A DNA stretch of 39,984 bases from Hydrogenophaga sp. (GTDB lineage Bacteria; Pseudomonadota; Gammaproteobacteria; Burkholderiales; Burkholderiaceae_C). This document shows, in pieces, positions 1 to 9,767 of this stretch. The stretch spans positions 1-39,984 of the forward strand of contig JALORL010000020.1 in assembly GCA_025458915.1 (NCBI GenBank), given 5' to 3'. The position numbers were made by a program, and so were the translations under genes. Under the pieces are notes generated by a model that was not told where the DNA came from, made no database searches, and was given only the letters and a program-made list of their open reading frames with translations. Every line of letters begins with the position of its first letter. Position 1 is the stretch's first letter.

Positions 1-686
1 GCCACCATGGGCACACCCACCGCCACATACGGGCGCTGCAGCGTGGCCGAGGGCTGGAACGTGCTGCGGTACACCTCCAGCGCCTGCAACAGCAACCGGG
101 GCGCGAAGTGGGAGGCAAAGGCAAAGGGCAACCCGCGCTCCGCCGCCAGCCGGGCCGAGAACAGGCTGGAGCCCAGCAGCCAGATCGGCACCTCGGTGCC
201 GGCACCGGGCATGGCGATCAGCCGCTGGCCAGGCTGCACCGGGCCCAGCAGACGCTGCAGTTCGGCCACGTCGCGCGGGAAATCGGCTTCGGTTTCCACC
301 CGGTCGCGGCGCAGCGCGCGCATGGTGAGCGGGTCGGTGCCCGGGGCGCGCCCCAGCCCCAGGTCGATGCGTCCCGGATACAGCTCGGCCAGCGTGCCGA
401 AGGCCTCAGCCACCACCAGGGGCGCGTGGTTGGGCAGCATGATGCCGCCCGACCCCACGCGGATGCGCTGGGTGCCACCTGCCACATGGCCCACCAGCAC
501 GGCCGTTGCGGAACTGGCAATGCCGCTCATGTTGTGGTGTTCGGCCAGCCAGTAGCGCTTGAAGCCCAGCTGCTCGGCGTGCTGCGCGGTGCGCAGCGCG
601 ATGGCCAGTGCGTCGGCCACGGTGCCGCCCTCGCGCACGGCAACCAGATCGAGCATGGAGAGGGTGATGGCGGTGGAGTCGGTCAT
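1..686 (-). CDS. LLM-class (luciferase-like) flavin-dependent oxidoreductase, C-terminus cut by window edge
   Basis: Manual minus-strand translation from ATG at 686: [60 protein letters not shown]...[15 protein letters not shown], typical of the family; open to the window edge. Confidence 0.85.
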   Translation of the reverse strand, partial: MTDSTAITLSMLDLVAVREGGTVADALAIALRTAQHAEQLGFKRYWLAEHHNMSGIASSATAVLVGHVAGGTQRIRVGSGGIMLPNHAPLVVAEAFGTLAELYPGRIDLGLGRAPGTDPLTMRALRRDRVETEADFPRDVAELQRLLGPVQPGQRLIAMPGAGTEVPIWLLGSSLFSARLAAERGLPFAFASHFAPRLLLQALEVYRSTFQPSATLQRPYVAVGVPMV

Positions 687-725
687 GGCAGCGGGTATGG
701 GGCTACGAAGAGCATGACAGGAGCG

Positions 726-1862
726 TCACAGGGAGGCTTCCAGCATGCCACGGTAGTCGTCGGACGTGGCGAGACGGGGATTTGTCTTGTGGCAGTGGTC
801 GGCCAGTGCGCCTTCGATCACGCGATCGAACAGCGCGGGCGTGACCCCCATGGCTGCCAGGCCGGTCGCCAGGCCGAGGCGGGCGTTCATGTCGCGGATG
901 GCTTCGGGAATGTCGCTGCCACTGCTCAGCCCCATGGCATGGGCCATGCGGTTCAGGCGGTCTTCCTTCTGCATGGATTCCGCTTCGGCATTGAAGCGCA
1001 CCACCGCCGGCAGGAACATGGCGTTGAGGGTGCCGTGGTGCAGGCGCGGGTCGACACCCCCCAGGCTGTGGCTGAGCGAATGCACGCAGCCCAGGCCTTT
1101 CTGGAACGCCATCGCGCCTTGCATGGACGCGCTCATCATGTTCAGACGCGCCTCGCGGTCCTGGCCGTTCCGGGTGGCGCGTTCAATGTTGGCCCAGCCG
1201 CGGCGCAGGCCGTCCAGACCGATGCCGTCGGCCGGCGGGTTGAAGGCGGGTGCCATGAAGGTTTCCATGCAATGGGCGATGGCGTCCATGCCGGTGGCGG
1301 CGGTCAGCATGGGCGGCAGGCCGAGCGTGAGTTCGGGGTCGAGCAGGGCGGTTTTCGGCACCAGGTGCCAGCTGTGGAAGCCCAGCTTGCGGCCGTCGTC
1401 CACGATCACGATGGCGCCGCGCGCCACCTCGCTGCCGGTGCCTGCTGTGGTGGGCACCGCAATCAGGGGCGGTACAGCCGGCGTGATGCGCGGCGAGCCG
1501 CCTTCGATGGTGGCGTAATGTTTCAGCGGCCCGTCGTGCGTGGCCGCAATCGCCAACCCCTTGGCGCAGTCGATCGAGCTGCCACCCCCCAGCGCAATCA
1601 GGCCGTCGCATTGCCCGCGCCGGTATTCGGCCACGGCAGCGCGAACGGCGGCTTCGGTCGGGTTGGAGGGTGTCTGGTCGAACACGGCCACGGTGCAGCC
1701 GGGCAGGGCGGCCAAGGCCTTGTCCAGCAGGCCGGCAGCTTTCACGCCGGGGTCGGTCACGATCAGCGGGCGACTGATGCCCACGCGCTCGCATTCGGCC
1801 TTGAGCTGGGACAGCACGCCGAAGTCGATGAGGATGTTGGTCACATAAAGAATCTGGGCCAT
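726..1862 (-). CDS. Iron-containing alcohol dehydrogenase
   Basis: MAQILYVTN start at 1862; GGGSSIDCAKG, PTTAGTGSEVA, and metal-site histidine region (AIAHCMETF...HSLSHSLGG) typical of Fe-ADH. Confidence 0.92.
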   Translation of the reverse strand: MAQILYVTNILIDFGVLSQLKAECERVGISRPLIVTDPGVKAAGLLDKALAALPGCTVAVFDQTPSNPTEAAVRAAVAEYRRGQCDGLIALGGGSSIDCAKGLAIAATHDGPLKHYATIEGGSPRITPAVPPLIAVPTTAGTGSEVARGAIVIVDDGRKLGFHSWHLVPKTALLDPELTLGLPPMLTAATGMDAIAHCMETFMAPAFNPPADGIGLDGLRRGWANIERATRNGQDREARLNMMSASMQGAMAFQKGLGCVHSLSHSLGGVDPRLHHGTLNAMFLPAVVRFNAEAESMQKEDRLNRMAHAMGLSSGSDIPEAIRDMNARLGLATGLAAMGVTPALFDRVIEGALADHCHKTNPRLATSDDYRGMLEASL

Positions 1863-1999
1863 GGCGGGTCTCTCGGGTCTCGGGTTATGGTGTCGGGCTG
1901 CAAAAACTATACGACTGGCGTCGCCGCACGTCCAAGTGCAAGGCGCCCTTCGCGTCCCGCAAACGACACCCGACCGACCCCTCGGTGCCCTGAACGCGC

Positions 2000-2896
2000 A
2001 TGTCCCACCACCCCAACCCACGCAGTCTCCTGACACCGGCCACGCGCGGCCTGCTCGACCGCATTGCCCGCGCCGGGCATCCGCCCATGCACGCGCTCAA
2101 CCCCTCACAGGCCAGGCAGGCCTACGCCGCAGGCGCCGGGGTGCTGGACATCCCGGCCCACGCGCTGCCACGGGTGGAGGACTTGCAGATCCCCGCGCGC
2201 GACGGACACGCGCTGCCCGCCCGGCTCTATGCCCCGGCCAGCGCACAGACGCTGCCGGTGCTGCTGTACTTCCACGGCGGCGGCTTCACGGTGGGCAGCG
2301 TGGCCACGCACGAGCCGCTGTGTCGCCACATGGCCCATCTGGCGCACTGCGCGGTGGTGTCGGTGGATTACCGGCTCGCGCCAGACTGGAAGTTCCCAAC
2401 CGCCGTGCACGACGCCTGGGACAGCCTGGCCTGGTTGCGCGTCCATGCCACAGAGCTTGGGGCCTTGCAACTGCTGTTCTACCCGGGCTGTGCCGGCCAC
2501 CAGGACACGCCCTCCCACCACACCTTCGCCAAAGGCTTCCTGCTGGAGGAGCCGCACATCAGCTACTTCTTTGGCCACTACCTGAACGGCCCAGTGGAGC
2601 GCAATGACTGGCGCTTCGCCCCGCTGGACGGGGTGGACGGCACGGGTTCCCCACGCGATCTGGACGGCGTGGCTCCCGCCTGGATCGGCCTGGCCGAATG
2701 CGACCCGCTGGTGGACGAGGGCGTGCTGTACGCCGACCGGCTTCGCCTGCATGGCGTGGCGGTGGACTTGGAGATTTACGCCGGCATGGTGCATGGCTTC
2801 ATCCAGTTCGGCCGCGCCATTCCGCAGGCGCTTGCCGCGCACACCGACGCTGCGCGTGCCTTGCGGCAGGCCTTTGCCGCCGCCGCGCAGGCCTGA
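2000..2896 (+). CDS. HSL-family alpha/beta hydrolase lacking the GDSAG nucleophile elbow
   Basis: HGGG oxyanion motif (YFHGGGFTVGS), DYRLAP, catalytic Asp context ECDPLVDEG and His context GMVHGF are present; the GxSxG segment expected between WLRVHATELG and LQLLFYPG is absent. Confidence 0.85.
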   Translation: MSHHPNPRSLLTPATRGLLDRIARAGHPPMHALNPSQARQAYAAGAGVLDIPAHALPRVEDLQIPARDGHALPARLYAPASAQTLPVLLYFHGGGFTVGSVATHEPLCRHMAHLAHCAVVSVDYRLAPDWKFPTAVHDAWDSLAWLRVHATELGALQLLFYPGCAGHQDTPSHHTFAKGFLLEEPHISYFFGHYLNGPVERNDWRFAPLDGVDGTGSPRDLDGVAPAWIGLAECDPLVDEGVLYADRLRLHGVAVDLEIYAGMVHGFIQFGRAIPQALAAHTDAARALRQAFAAAAQA

Positions 2897-2917
2897 CCTG
2901 CATCCGCCAGGGGTCTC

Positions 2918-3508
2918 TCAGCGTTCGAGCCAGGCACCCTGCGTTCGACCGTGCTGGGTGTCCCGGTCATACGCGATTTCTGCCCGGATCGCCTCGTCCA
3001 GCAGGCGCCGTCCGAGCTGATTGGCGGCAGCCTGCAAGGCCGTGCATGACGGCTGTGGTGGCAGCGCTGCAATGGCCTGATCGATGCGGTGTGCTGCGTC
3101 CAGCCCGAATTGGTAGTGCCCCATTTCGTGCTCACGCAGCGCGGTCACGAAGCGGTCGAAGACCTGCTGGGCCTCGGTCGGCGCACCCCGCAGTTCGGGC
3201 AGCGTGATGACCGCGTCCACCTGCGTCACGGTGCGGTCGATGCGGCACTGCCCGCCGGGAAATTCCATCCACCAGAATTGCCACTTCACGTTCCAGCGTG
3301 TGTAGCCGTGAAAGGTCCTGCCCTGGTGGCGCACCGGCGAGGCCGCCGTGATGGTCTGGCGCAGGCTGGCGTCTGCGCGGTAGGTCACCGGGTAGGTCTG
3401 TACCTGCAGCGAAGGCCGGACCTCGGCCTGGGCGAGCAGGGCGGCCAGCAGCAGAGAGAGAAAGAGAAGCGGGCGAACAAGGCGGGCAGGGCGCATCGGG
3501 CGAAGCAT
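2918..3508 (-). CDS. Secreted DUF922-type putative zinc protease
   Basis: N-terminal signal-like hydrophobic stretch (RLVRPLLFLSLLLAALLAQA) and HEMGH motif in a DUF922-like context; start ATG at 3508 chosen over upstream in-frame codons. Confidence 0.7.
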   Translation of the reverse strand: MLRPMRPARLVRPLLFLSLLLAALLAQAEVRPSLQVQTYPVTYRADASLRQTITAASPVRHQGRTFHGYTRWNVKWQFWWMEFPGGQCRIDRTVTQVDAVITLPELRGAPTEAQQVFDRFVTALREHEMGHYQFGLDAAHRIDQAIAALPPQPSCTALQAAANQLGRRLLDEAIRAEIAYDRDTQHGRTQGAWLER

Positions 3509-3662
3509 CTGGGGCACCGGGGCAATTCCCGGTTGCAGGCAGGGTGTGCCAGTGTGCCGCAAGGCATCGGGCTCCGGGCGTTGCCCAGGTGACCACCTGG
3601 CGTGCCCGTTCCCACTATCCTCGCCGAACAGACCAACGACCTTGCCCTTCCGGAGACCCGCC

Positions 3663-4529
3663 ATGCCGACGAACCGCGCCGACTTCCGCTTCTTCCACCG
3701 CCTGCGCGTGCGCTGGGCCGAAGTGGACATGCAGAAGATCGTCTTCAACGCCCACTACCTGATGTATTTCGACACCGCTATTGCCGACTACTGGCGCGCC
3801 ATGGCGCTGCCGTATGAATCGGCCATGCACAGCCTGGACGGCGACCTCTATGTGGTCAAGGCCACGGTGGAGTTTCACGCCTCGGCCCGGGTGGACGACC
3901 AGATCGACGTCGCCATGAAGTGCGAGCGCATCGGCAAGTCGTCCATCCTGTTTCGCGGTGCGATCTTCCGCGACCAGACGCACCTCATCAGTGGCGAGCT
4001 GGTGTATGTGTTTGCCGATCCGGCCACGCAGTCGTCGCGCCCGGTTCCGCAGGCCCTGCGCGACATCCTCACCGGCTACGAGGCGGGTGAATCGATGCTG
4101 CACGTGCGCACCGGTTCGTGGCAGGCACTCGGCCCGCATGCCCAGCCGGTTCGCACCGAGGTGTTCGTGGCAGAGCAGGGCATTCCGGTGGAGATCGAGC
4201 GGGACGCAGCCGATGCCACCGCGCTGCACGCCGTGGCCTACAACCGCCTCGGGCAGCCCGTGGCCACGGCGCGCCTGGTGGAGACCGGCCCCGGCGTGTT
4301 CAAGCTTGGCCGCATGGCAGTGAACCGGGTGCTGCGCGGTGGCGGTGTGGGCCGGCAGGTGCTGGACGCCTTGATCGAGGCCGGCCGCAACGCCGGGGCG
4401 CAGGAGATCGTGCTGCATGCACAGACCAGCGCCCAGGGCTTTTACCAGCGCCTGGGCTACCTGCCGCGTGGGGAAGCGTTCGAAGAAGCCGGCATCCCGC
4501 ACCAGGAAATGTTCAAACGCCTGGCCTGA
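3663..4529 (+). CDS. Fusion of 4HBT/YbgC-like acyl-CoA thioesterase and ElaA-like GNAT acetyltransferase
   Basis: N-terminal hotdog motif VRWAEVDMQKIVFNAHYLMYFD; C-terminal GNAT VRTEVFVAEQGIPVEIERD...LGRMAVNRVLRGGGVGRQVLDALI...HAQTSAQGFYQRLGY. Confidence 0.88.
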   Translation: MPTNRADFRFFHRLRVRWAEVDMQKIVFNAHYLMYFDTAIADYWRAMALPYESAMHSLDGDLYVVKATVEFHASARVDDQIDVAMKCERIGKSSILFRGAIFRDQTHLISGELVYVFADPATQSSRPVPQALRDILTGYEAGESMLHVRTGSWQALGPHAQPVRTEVFVAEQGIPVEIERDAADATALHAVAYNRLGQPVATARLVETGPGVFKLGRMAVNRVLRGGGVGRQVLDALIEAGRNAGAQEIVLHAQTSAQGFYQRLGYLPRGEAFEEAGIPHQEMFKRLA

Positions 4530-5376
4530 GCCAGGTCAGTGTTTCGGTGGCGCGTTGGCGGCCGGACCATTGGTGTGGCTGGCCCGGTTCGGGTGGCTGG
4601 TGCGTCCATTCGTCGAGCTGCACCCGCCAGGTGCCCATGCCGCTGTTGGCAGGGCGTTCCACGCGCATCAGCAGGCTGCTGCGCGTGCCGTACTGCCGCT
4701 GTGGCAGGTGCACGAACGGACTCGACAGTGCCTTTTCGATGGCCGCAGGAACACCCGTACTGGGCAACTCGGTGCCGGGGCCGGGCACCGGACTGGCCAG
4801 TGCCTGCAACAAGGTGCGCTCGGCATCGAAAGCACTTTGCTCCACGGCCAGGCGCATGGCATGGGTCAGGCTGCAGGTTTTGGGCCAGGGCGTGTCCAGG
4901 GCCGCGTTCGACAGGCCGTACACCCCCGGAGCAAGCCTGCGGTGGTGCAGCGCGCTGACCTGTTCGGCATGCGGATTGTCGGGCTGGCGGTTGCTCAGCC
5001 AGCCCCATTCGTTGCGGTGAAAGTCGCCCGCCACCAGATTGAAACCGGCATAGTCCTCGGGCCGCACACTGGCCAGCAGTTGGTCCCAGCCAAGGTCGCC
5101 GCGCAACCAGCGCAACGGCAACTGGCCCCGGCTGCGGCGGGCAGGCCAGGGGTCATTGCCCCGCACGTTGGTGAGCATGGCGACCCGGCCGGCCAGACTG
5201 GCACCCAGCCAGGTACCGCCATCCTTCAAATCCCTGCCCGACACCAGCGGCTGGCCCCCGGGGAGTGCCCAGCGTTGCAGCGGAGCCGTGGGTCGCTCGA
5301 ACGATTCGTCGCGGTTGGCAGCGAGCAGAAAAGGGCGGTCGGTGGCCGCGTCGATGGCGAAAGCAATCAGGCACAT
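4513..5376 (-). CDS. NRDE (TANGO2-like) family protein
   Basis: MCLIAFAID...LLAANRDESFERPT...DGGTWLGASLAGRVAMLTNVR. Confidence 0.92.
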   Translation of the reverse strand: MCLIAFAIDAATDRPFLLAANRDESFERPTAPLQRWALPGGQPLVSGRDLKDGGTWLGASLAGRVAMLTNVRGNDPWPARRSRGQLPLRWLRGDLGWDQLLASVRPEDYAGFNLVAGDFHRNEWGWLSNRQPDNPHAEQVSALHHRRLAPGVYGLSNAALDTPWPKTCSLTHAMRLAVEQSAFDAERTLLQALASPVPGPGTELPSTGVPAAIEKALSSPFVHLPQRQYGTRSSLLMRVERPANSGMGTWRVQLDEWTHQPPEPGQPHQWSGRQRATETLTWLRPGV

Positions 5377-5387
5377 GCCCGGTCGGC

Positions 5388-6335
5388 TCAGATGTCGGCC
5401 AGCAGCTCGTAGGGCAGGGGCAGCAGGCGCAGGCCTTGCCCGTTTGCGCTCCCCACGGTCAGGGGACCTTCGGCGGCGCTGGTCTGCATCGACACCACGG
5501 CATTCCAGCCGCCAGCCGGATCGGGCGCGGCCGCAGCCACGGTGCCGCAAGGCTGTTCGGCGTCGCTGTCGTGGAACACCGCATCGCCCACCATGAGCGC
5601 GCTGTCTGCGCGCACCACATAGGCACGTCGCTTCAGCGTCCCTCGGAACTGGCTGCGGGCCACCACCTCCTGCCCCGGGTAGCAACCTTTCTTGAAGTTC
5701 ACGCCGCCCACCGACTCGTAGTTCAGCATCTGCGGCACAAAGGCTTCGAACACTGGCTGGCTGACCAGCACAACGCCGCTCATGACCTCCAGCCAGTCCC
5801 ACTGGTCGGCATCCAGCTGCGGGCCGCCTGGACCTGCGTCGGCCGCCGGAGCCAGCCACAGCGCGCGCGCCAGTCCGGCGCCCGGGTACAGGCGCACCAG
5901 GCTTGCATCGCCATCGTCCCGCTTGCCCCAGGGCTGCGCCGGCCAGTCTGCCGGTGCGGAGGCTGCCGCCAGCCCCCAGACCTGAAACTCACCGGTGGCG
6001 TCGGTGAGCCGGGCCTTGGCGCGCAGCACGAACATGGACAGCCGCTTGAGGCTTGTGGCCAGCAGATCGCGTTGGCACACCAGCAGCACCTCCTGGTGAT
6101 TGCGCTTGAAGCCGACGAAGCTCGCCTGCAACCGGCCCTTGGCCGAACAGAAGCCGGCCAGCCGCGCTTCCGACAAACCGAGCAACGCGAAATCCTGTGT
6201 GAGCTGGCCGTGCAGGAATGAAGCAGCGTCTTCGCCCTGCACCCGGATCACGCCAAGGTGGTCCAGGCGGGCGGCACCCTGCAGGGCACCGGGTGGCAGG
6301 GGAGCGGAAGGGGTTTGAGTCACGGAAGCGGTCAT
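5388..6335 (-). CDS. ygfZ: YgfZ/GcvT-like folate-binding protein
   Basis: Conserved KKGCYPGQEVVAR motif and the N-terminal GcvT-like fold sequence (LDHLGVIRVQGEDAASFLHGQLTQD). Confidence 0.92.
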   Translation of the reverse strand: MTASVTQTPSAPLPPGALQGAARLDHLGVIRVQGEDAASFLHGQLTQDFALLGLSEARLAGFCSAKGRLQASFVGFKRNHQEVLLVCQRDLLATSLKRLSMFVLRAKARLTDATGEFQVWGLAAASAPADWPAQPWGKRDDGDASLVRLYPGAGLARALWLAPAADAGPGGPQLDADQWDWLEVMSGVVLVSQPVFEAFVPQMLNYESVGGVNFKKGCYPGQEVVARSQFRGTLKRRAYVVRADSALMVGDAVFHDSDAEQPCGTVAAAAPDPAGGWNAVVSMQTSAAEGPLTVGSANGQGLRLLPLPYELLADI

Positions 6336-6434
6336 GGCAGTCTTTGCAGGGCCAGCGGCCAGGGGGGTCGATTATCATCTGGCCCCCATGGACATTCGAT
6401 CCCCAACGCACTTGCCCCCAGTGGCATCAGGCCT

Positions 6435-7445
6435 GTGATCCGGTTCGTGCTGCGCCTGTTTTCCCTCGGTGTTCTTCTGGCTGCGCTCGCCTTTGCAGGC
6501 GCAGTGTGGTGGTTGCAACAACCCCTGCCCATGGCGGACAGCGTGACGGAAAGCGCCCCTCTGGAGGTCACCATCGAACCCGGGTCGTCGGCGCGCAAGG
6601 TGGCTGAGGCGCTCCAGAGCGCCGGCATGTCGGTGCCGTCGGTGGTTCTTTTCGCATGGTTCCGGGCGTCCGGGCAGTCCCGCGCCATCAAGGCGGGCTA
6701 CTACGAGTTCGCGCCGGGCACCACACCCCGCAGCCTGCTGGACAAGCTGGTCCGCGGGGAGCAGGCGTTGCGCAGCATCACCCTGGTGGAGGGATGGAAC
6801 CTGCGGCAGGTGCTGCAGGCGGTGCAATCGTCGCCCGACCTCCTGCCCGACATCCAGGGACTTTCGCATGCCGAGATCATGGCGCGCATCGGATACCCCG
6901 GTGTGCATCCGGAAGGGCGTTTTTTTCCGGACACCTACCGCGTCGTCAAGCGCGCACCGGCATCCAGCGTGCTGCGCGCGGCGGCGCAGGCCATGGAGCA
7001 GCGCCTGGCGCAGGCCTGGGCGCAGCGGCTGCCGGATTCGCCGCTGCGCTCGCCAGACGAAGCCCTGATCCTGGCCAGCATCGTCGAGAAGGAAACCTCG
7101 CTGGAAAGCGACCGGGGTCGTGTGGCCGGCGTGTTCAACAACCGGCTTCGCATCGGCATGCGCCTGCAGACCGACCCGACCGTGATCTATGGCCTGGGCG
7201 AGGCGTTCGACGGCAACCTGCGCCGCATTCACCTGCAGACCGACAACCCCTACAACACCTACACCCGCGCCGGCTTGCCTCCCACGCCCATTGCCATGCC
7301 CGGCATGGCCTCCCTCATGGCGGCGGTGCGACCCGAGTCCACCACCGCGATGTACTTCGTGGCCCGTGGGGATGGCTCCAGCCAGTTCAGCACCACGCTG
7401 GAAGAACACAACGCCGCCGTGCGCCGATACATTCTGCAGCGCTGA
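6435..7445 (+). CDS. mltG: Endolytic transglycosylase MltG (YceG-like)
   Basis: N-terminal TM, EGWNLRQVLQAV, LILASIVEKETSLESDRGRVAGVFNNRLRIGMRLQTDPTVIYGLG, YNTYTRAGLPPTPI. GTG start at 6435 inferred. Confidence 0.93.
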   Translation: MIRFVLRLFSLGVLLAALAFAGAVWWLQQPLPMADSVTESAPLEVTIEPGSSARKVAEALQSAGMSVPSVVLFAWFRASGQSRAIKAGYYEFAPGTTPRSLLDKLVRGEQALRSITLVEGWNLRQVLQAVQSSPDLLPDIQGLSHAEIMARIGYPGVHPEGRFFPDTYRVVKRAPASSVLRAAAQAMEQRLAQAWAQRLPDSPLRSPDEALILASIVEKETSLESDRGRVAGVFNNRLRIGMRLQTDPTVIYGLGEAFDGNLRRIHLQTDNPYNTYTRAGLPPTPIAMPGMASLMAAVRPESTTAMYFVARGDGSSQFSTTLEEHNAAVRRYILQR

Positions 7446-7478
7446 ACGGTCCGTTCGGCCCAACCCTAGCCCCACACC

Positions 7479-8141
7479 ATGCCAAACAGCGGTCTGTTCA
7501 TCAGCTTCGAAGGCATCGACGGTGCCGGAAAATCGACCCACATTGAAGGACTGGCCGACGCGTTTCGTGCGCAGGGCCGTCCGGTGGTGCTCACGCGCGA
7601 ACCGGGCGGAACGCCGCTGGCCGAAAAACTGCGCGCCCTGGTGCTGAACGACGCAATGGACCCGCTGTGCGAGGCCCTGCTGATGTTTGCCGCCCGCCGC
7701 GACCACTTGCGCTCCATCATCGAGCCCGCGCTGCAACGCGGCGACGTGGTGCTGTGCGACCGCTTCACCGACGCCACGTTTGCCTACCAGGGCCATGGCC
7801 GTGGCTTTGACCTAGCCGTGCTGGAGCAGCTGGAGCGCTGGGTGCAGCAGCGCAATGACCTGCCCGGCTCACTGCGCCAGCCCGACCTGACGGTGTGGTT
7901 CGATCTGGCGCCCGAGGTGGCTGCGCGACGGCTGGCCTCGGCCCGCGTGCCCGACCGCTTCGAGTCCCAGCCAGTCGAGTTCTTTCGCCGCGTCGCCGCA
8001 GGCTACGCTGCACGCCTGCAAGCCGACCCTCGCCGCTTTGCACGCATCGACGCGCAGCAGGAGCGGGATGCTGTCTGGAGCGACGTCCAGGGGGTGTTTG
8101 TGGGGCGGGGGTGGCTGCCCGCCATGCAGGACCCGTCATGA
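7479..8141 (+). CDS. tmk: Thymidylate kinase
   Basis: [21 protein letters not shown]-loop, [31 protein letters not shown]. Confidence 0.97.
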   Translation: MPNSGLFISFEGIDGAGKSTHIEGLADAFRAQGRPVVLTREPGGTPLAEKLRALVLNDAMDPLCEALLMFAARRDHLRSIIEPALQRGDVVLCDRFTDATFAYQGHGRGFDLAVLEQLERWVQQRNDLPGSLRQPDLTVWFDLAPEVAARRLASARVPDRFESQPVEFFRRVAAGYAARLQADPRRFARIDAQQERDAVWSDVQGVFVGRGWLPAMQDPS

Positions 8142-9172
8142 TGGACACGGGCCTTCCGCTCGCCCCCTGGCTGCAGCGCCAGCTGGAGATGCTGCTCGGT
8201 CAGCGCGGCCATGCATTGCTGCTGGCAGGACCGTCTGGCCTGGGCCAGTACGAACTCGCGCTGGCGCTGGCACGCGCCTGGTTGTGCGAACAGCCCACAC
8301 CGCAAGGCGCCTGTGGTGCCTGCGCCAGTTGCCACGCGGTCGACGTGCGCACCCATGCCGACCTGCGCGTGCTGATGCCCGAGACAGTTTGCCTGGAGCT
8401 GGGGTGGCCACTGGATGAAAGCACCCAGAAAGACCTCGACGACAAAAAGCGCAAACCCAGCAAGCAGATCCGGGTGGAGGCGGCGCGCATGGCCGTTGGC
8501 TTCACCCAGCTCACCCGGTCGCGCGGCGCGGCTCAGGTCATTCTGGTGTACCCGGCCGACCGCATGAACACCGAGTCGGCCAACACCCTGCTCAAGACGC
8601 TGGAAGAGCCGCTGGGAGACGTGCGGTTCGTGCTGGCCACCGAGGCAGCCGATCAGCTGCTGCCCACCATCCGCAGCCGTTGCCAGACCCATGCCATGCA
8701 CTGGCCCACCGAGGACGAATCGCTGCTGTGGCTGCAGGATGCAGTGGCCCAGCCCGGCGGCAAGGCACTGTCGCTCGAGCAGGCCCGCGCATGCCTCCAG
8801 GCAGCCGGTGGGCGCCCGGTCGACGCCCTGCGCTGGGCGCAGACAGGCCTGCAGTACCAGACCTGGCAGCAGTTGCCGCATGCCCTGGCGCGCGGCGAGT
8901 GGGCGTTGCTCGGCGACTGGCCTGCGCCACAGCAGCTGGAGGTGCTGCAGAAGGTCTGCCACGACCTCATGGCCGTGCGGGCAGGCGGGCGAACCCGCTT
9001 CTTTGCGCCGGAAAGTCTGCCGCCTGCCGCGGGCTGGGCTGTTCTGGCCGGCTGGTCCAAAGAGCTGTCTGCGGCCGCACGCACCGTAGAGCACCCTTTC
9101 AACGCGGGTCTCATGCAGCAGGCCTGGGCCGCCCGCGCACAGCAGGTTCTGGGCAGAGGCGGTGCATCCTGA
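8138..9172 (+). CDS. holB: DNA polymerase III subunit delta'
   Basis: Overlaps the tmk stop; [23 protein letters not shown], Cys cluster [35 protein letters not shown]. Confidence 0.94.
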   Translation: MMDTGLPLAPWLQRQLEMLLGQRGHALLLAGPSGLGQYELALALARAWLCEQPTPQGACGACASCHAVDVRTHADLRVLMPETVCLELGWPLDESTQKDLDDKKRKPSKQIRVEAARMAVGFTQLTRSRGAAQVILVYPADRMNTESANTLLKTLEEPLGDVRFVLATEAADQLLPTIRSRCQTHAMHWPTEDESLLWLQDAVAQPGGKALSLEQARACLQAAGGRPVDALRWAQTGLQYQTWQQLPHALARGEWALLGDWPAPQQLEVLQKVCHDLMAVRAGGRTRFFAPESLPPAAGWAVLAGWSKELSAAARTVEHPFNAGLMQQAWAARAQQVLGRGGAS

Positions 9173-9319
9173 CCCTGGTGGCCCCGGCAGAAGACGCGGG
9201 GCCATGCCTGCAAAAGTCCCGAAAAGTGCGCTGCGGTTCACGCCGGAGCCCGAAATGCGCGGTATCCGGACACCTGTTGTGGGGAAAGCAAAGCGCATTT
9301 CCCGCTAAACTGCAAGTCC

Positions 9320-9688
9320 ATGAGCAACACGTCGCCACCGTCGGCCGCAGCACGCCCCAGCGTGATCCAGCTCTCCATCAAGGAGAAGGCAGCGCTCTAC
9401 GCGGCCTACATCCCCTTGTTTGCCGACGGCGGGATCTTCATTCCCTCTTCGCGCGAATACCGTCTGGGCGACGACGTCTATGTTCTGTTGAGTCTGCCGG
9501 ACGACCCGCAACGCTACCCCGTGGCTGGCAAGGTGGCCTGGATCACCCCGGCCAAAGCCCAGGCCGGGCGCACGCAAGGCGTTGGCATCCGGTTCCCGGC
9601 TGACGAAAAATCCCGCCTGCTCAAGCTCAAGATCGAAGAAATCCTGGGCGCCAGCCTGGGTTCCGAGCGCACCACCCAGACCATCTGA
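9320..9688 (+). CDS. PilZ domain protein
   Basis: IKEKAALYAAYIPLFADGGIFIPSSREYRLGDDVYVLLSLPDDPQRYPVAGKVAWITPAKAQAGRTQGVGIRF; located between holB and tatD as in many proteobacteria. Confidence 0.88.
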   Translation: MSNTSPPSAAARPSVIQLSIKEKAALYAAYIPLFADGGIFIPSSREYRLGDDVYVLLSLPDDPQRYPVAGKVAWITPAKAQAGRTQGVGIRFPADEKSRLLKLKIEEILGASLGSERTTQTI

Positions 9689-9731
9689 TCCGGATGACCG
9701 GCACCGGTCACCCGATCTCCGAGACAACAAC

Positions 9732-9753
9732 CGGCCCATGGATGGGCCGTTTT
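9732..9753 (+). terminator. Rho-independent terminator-like hairpin after pilZ
   Basis: Perfect inverted repeat CGGCCCAT-GG-ATGGGCCG followed by TTTT. Confidence 0.65.
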
Positions 9754-9767
9754 CAATGGTTCCGAGC

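Noticed and set aside
108-2033. 641-aa plus-strand ORF
   Set aside because: Shadow ORF in GC-rich DNA antisense to the LLM oxidoreductase and Fe-ADH genes; low-complexity G/H/Q-rich translation with no family pattern.
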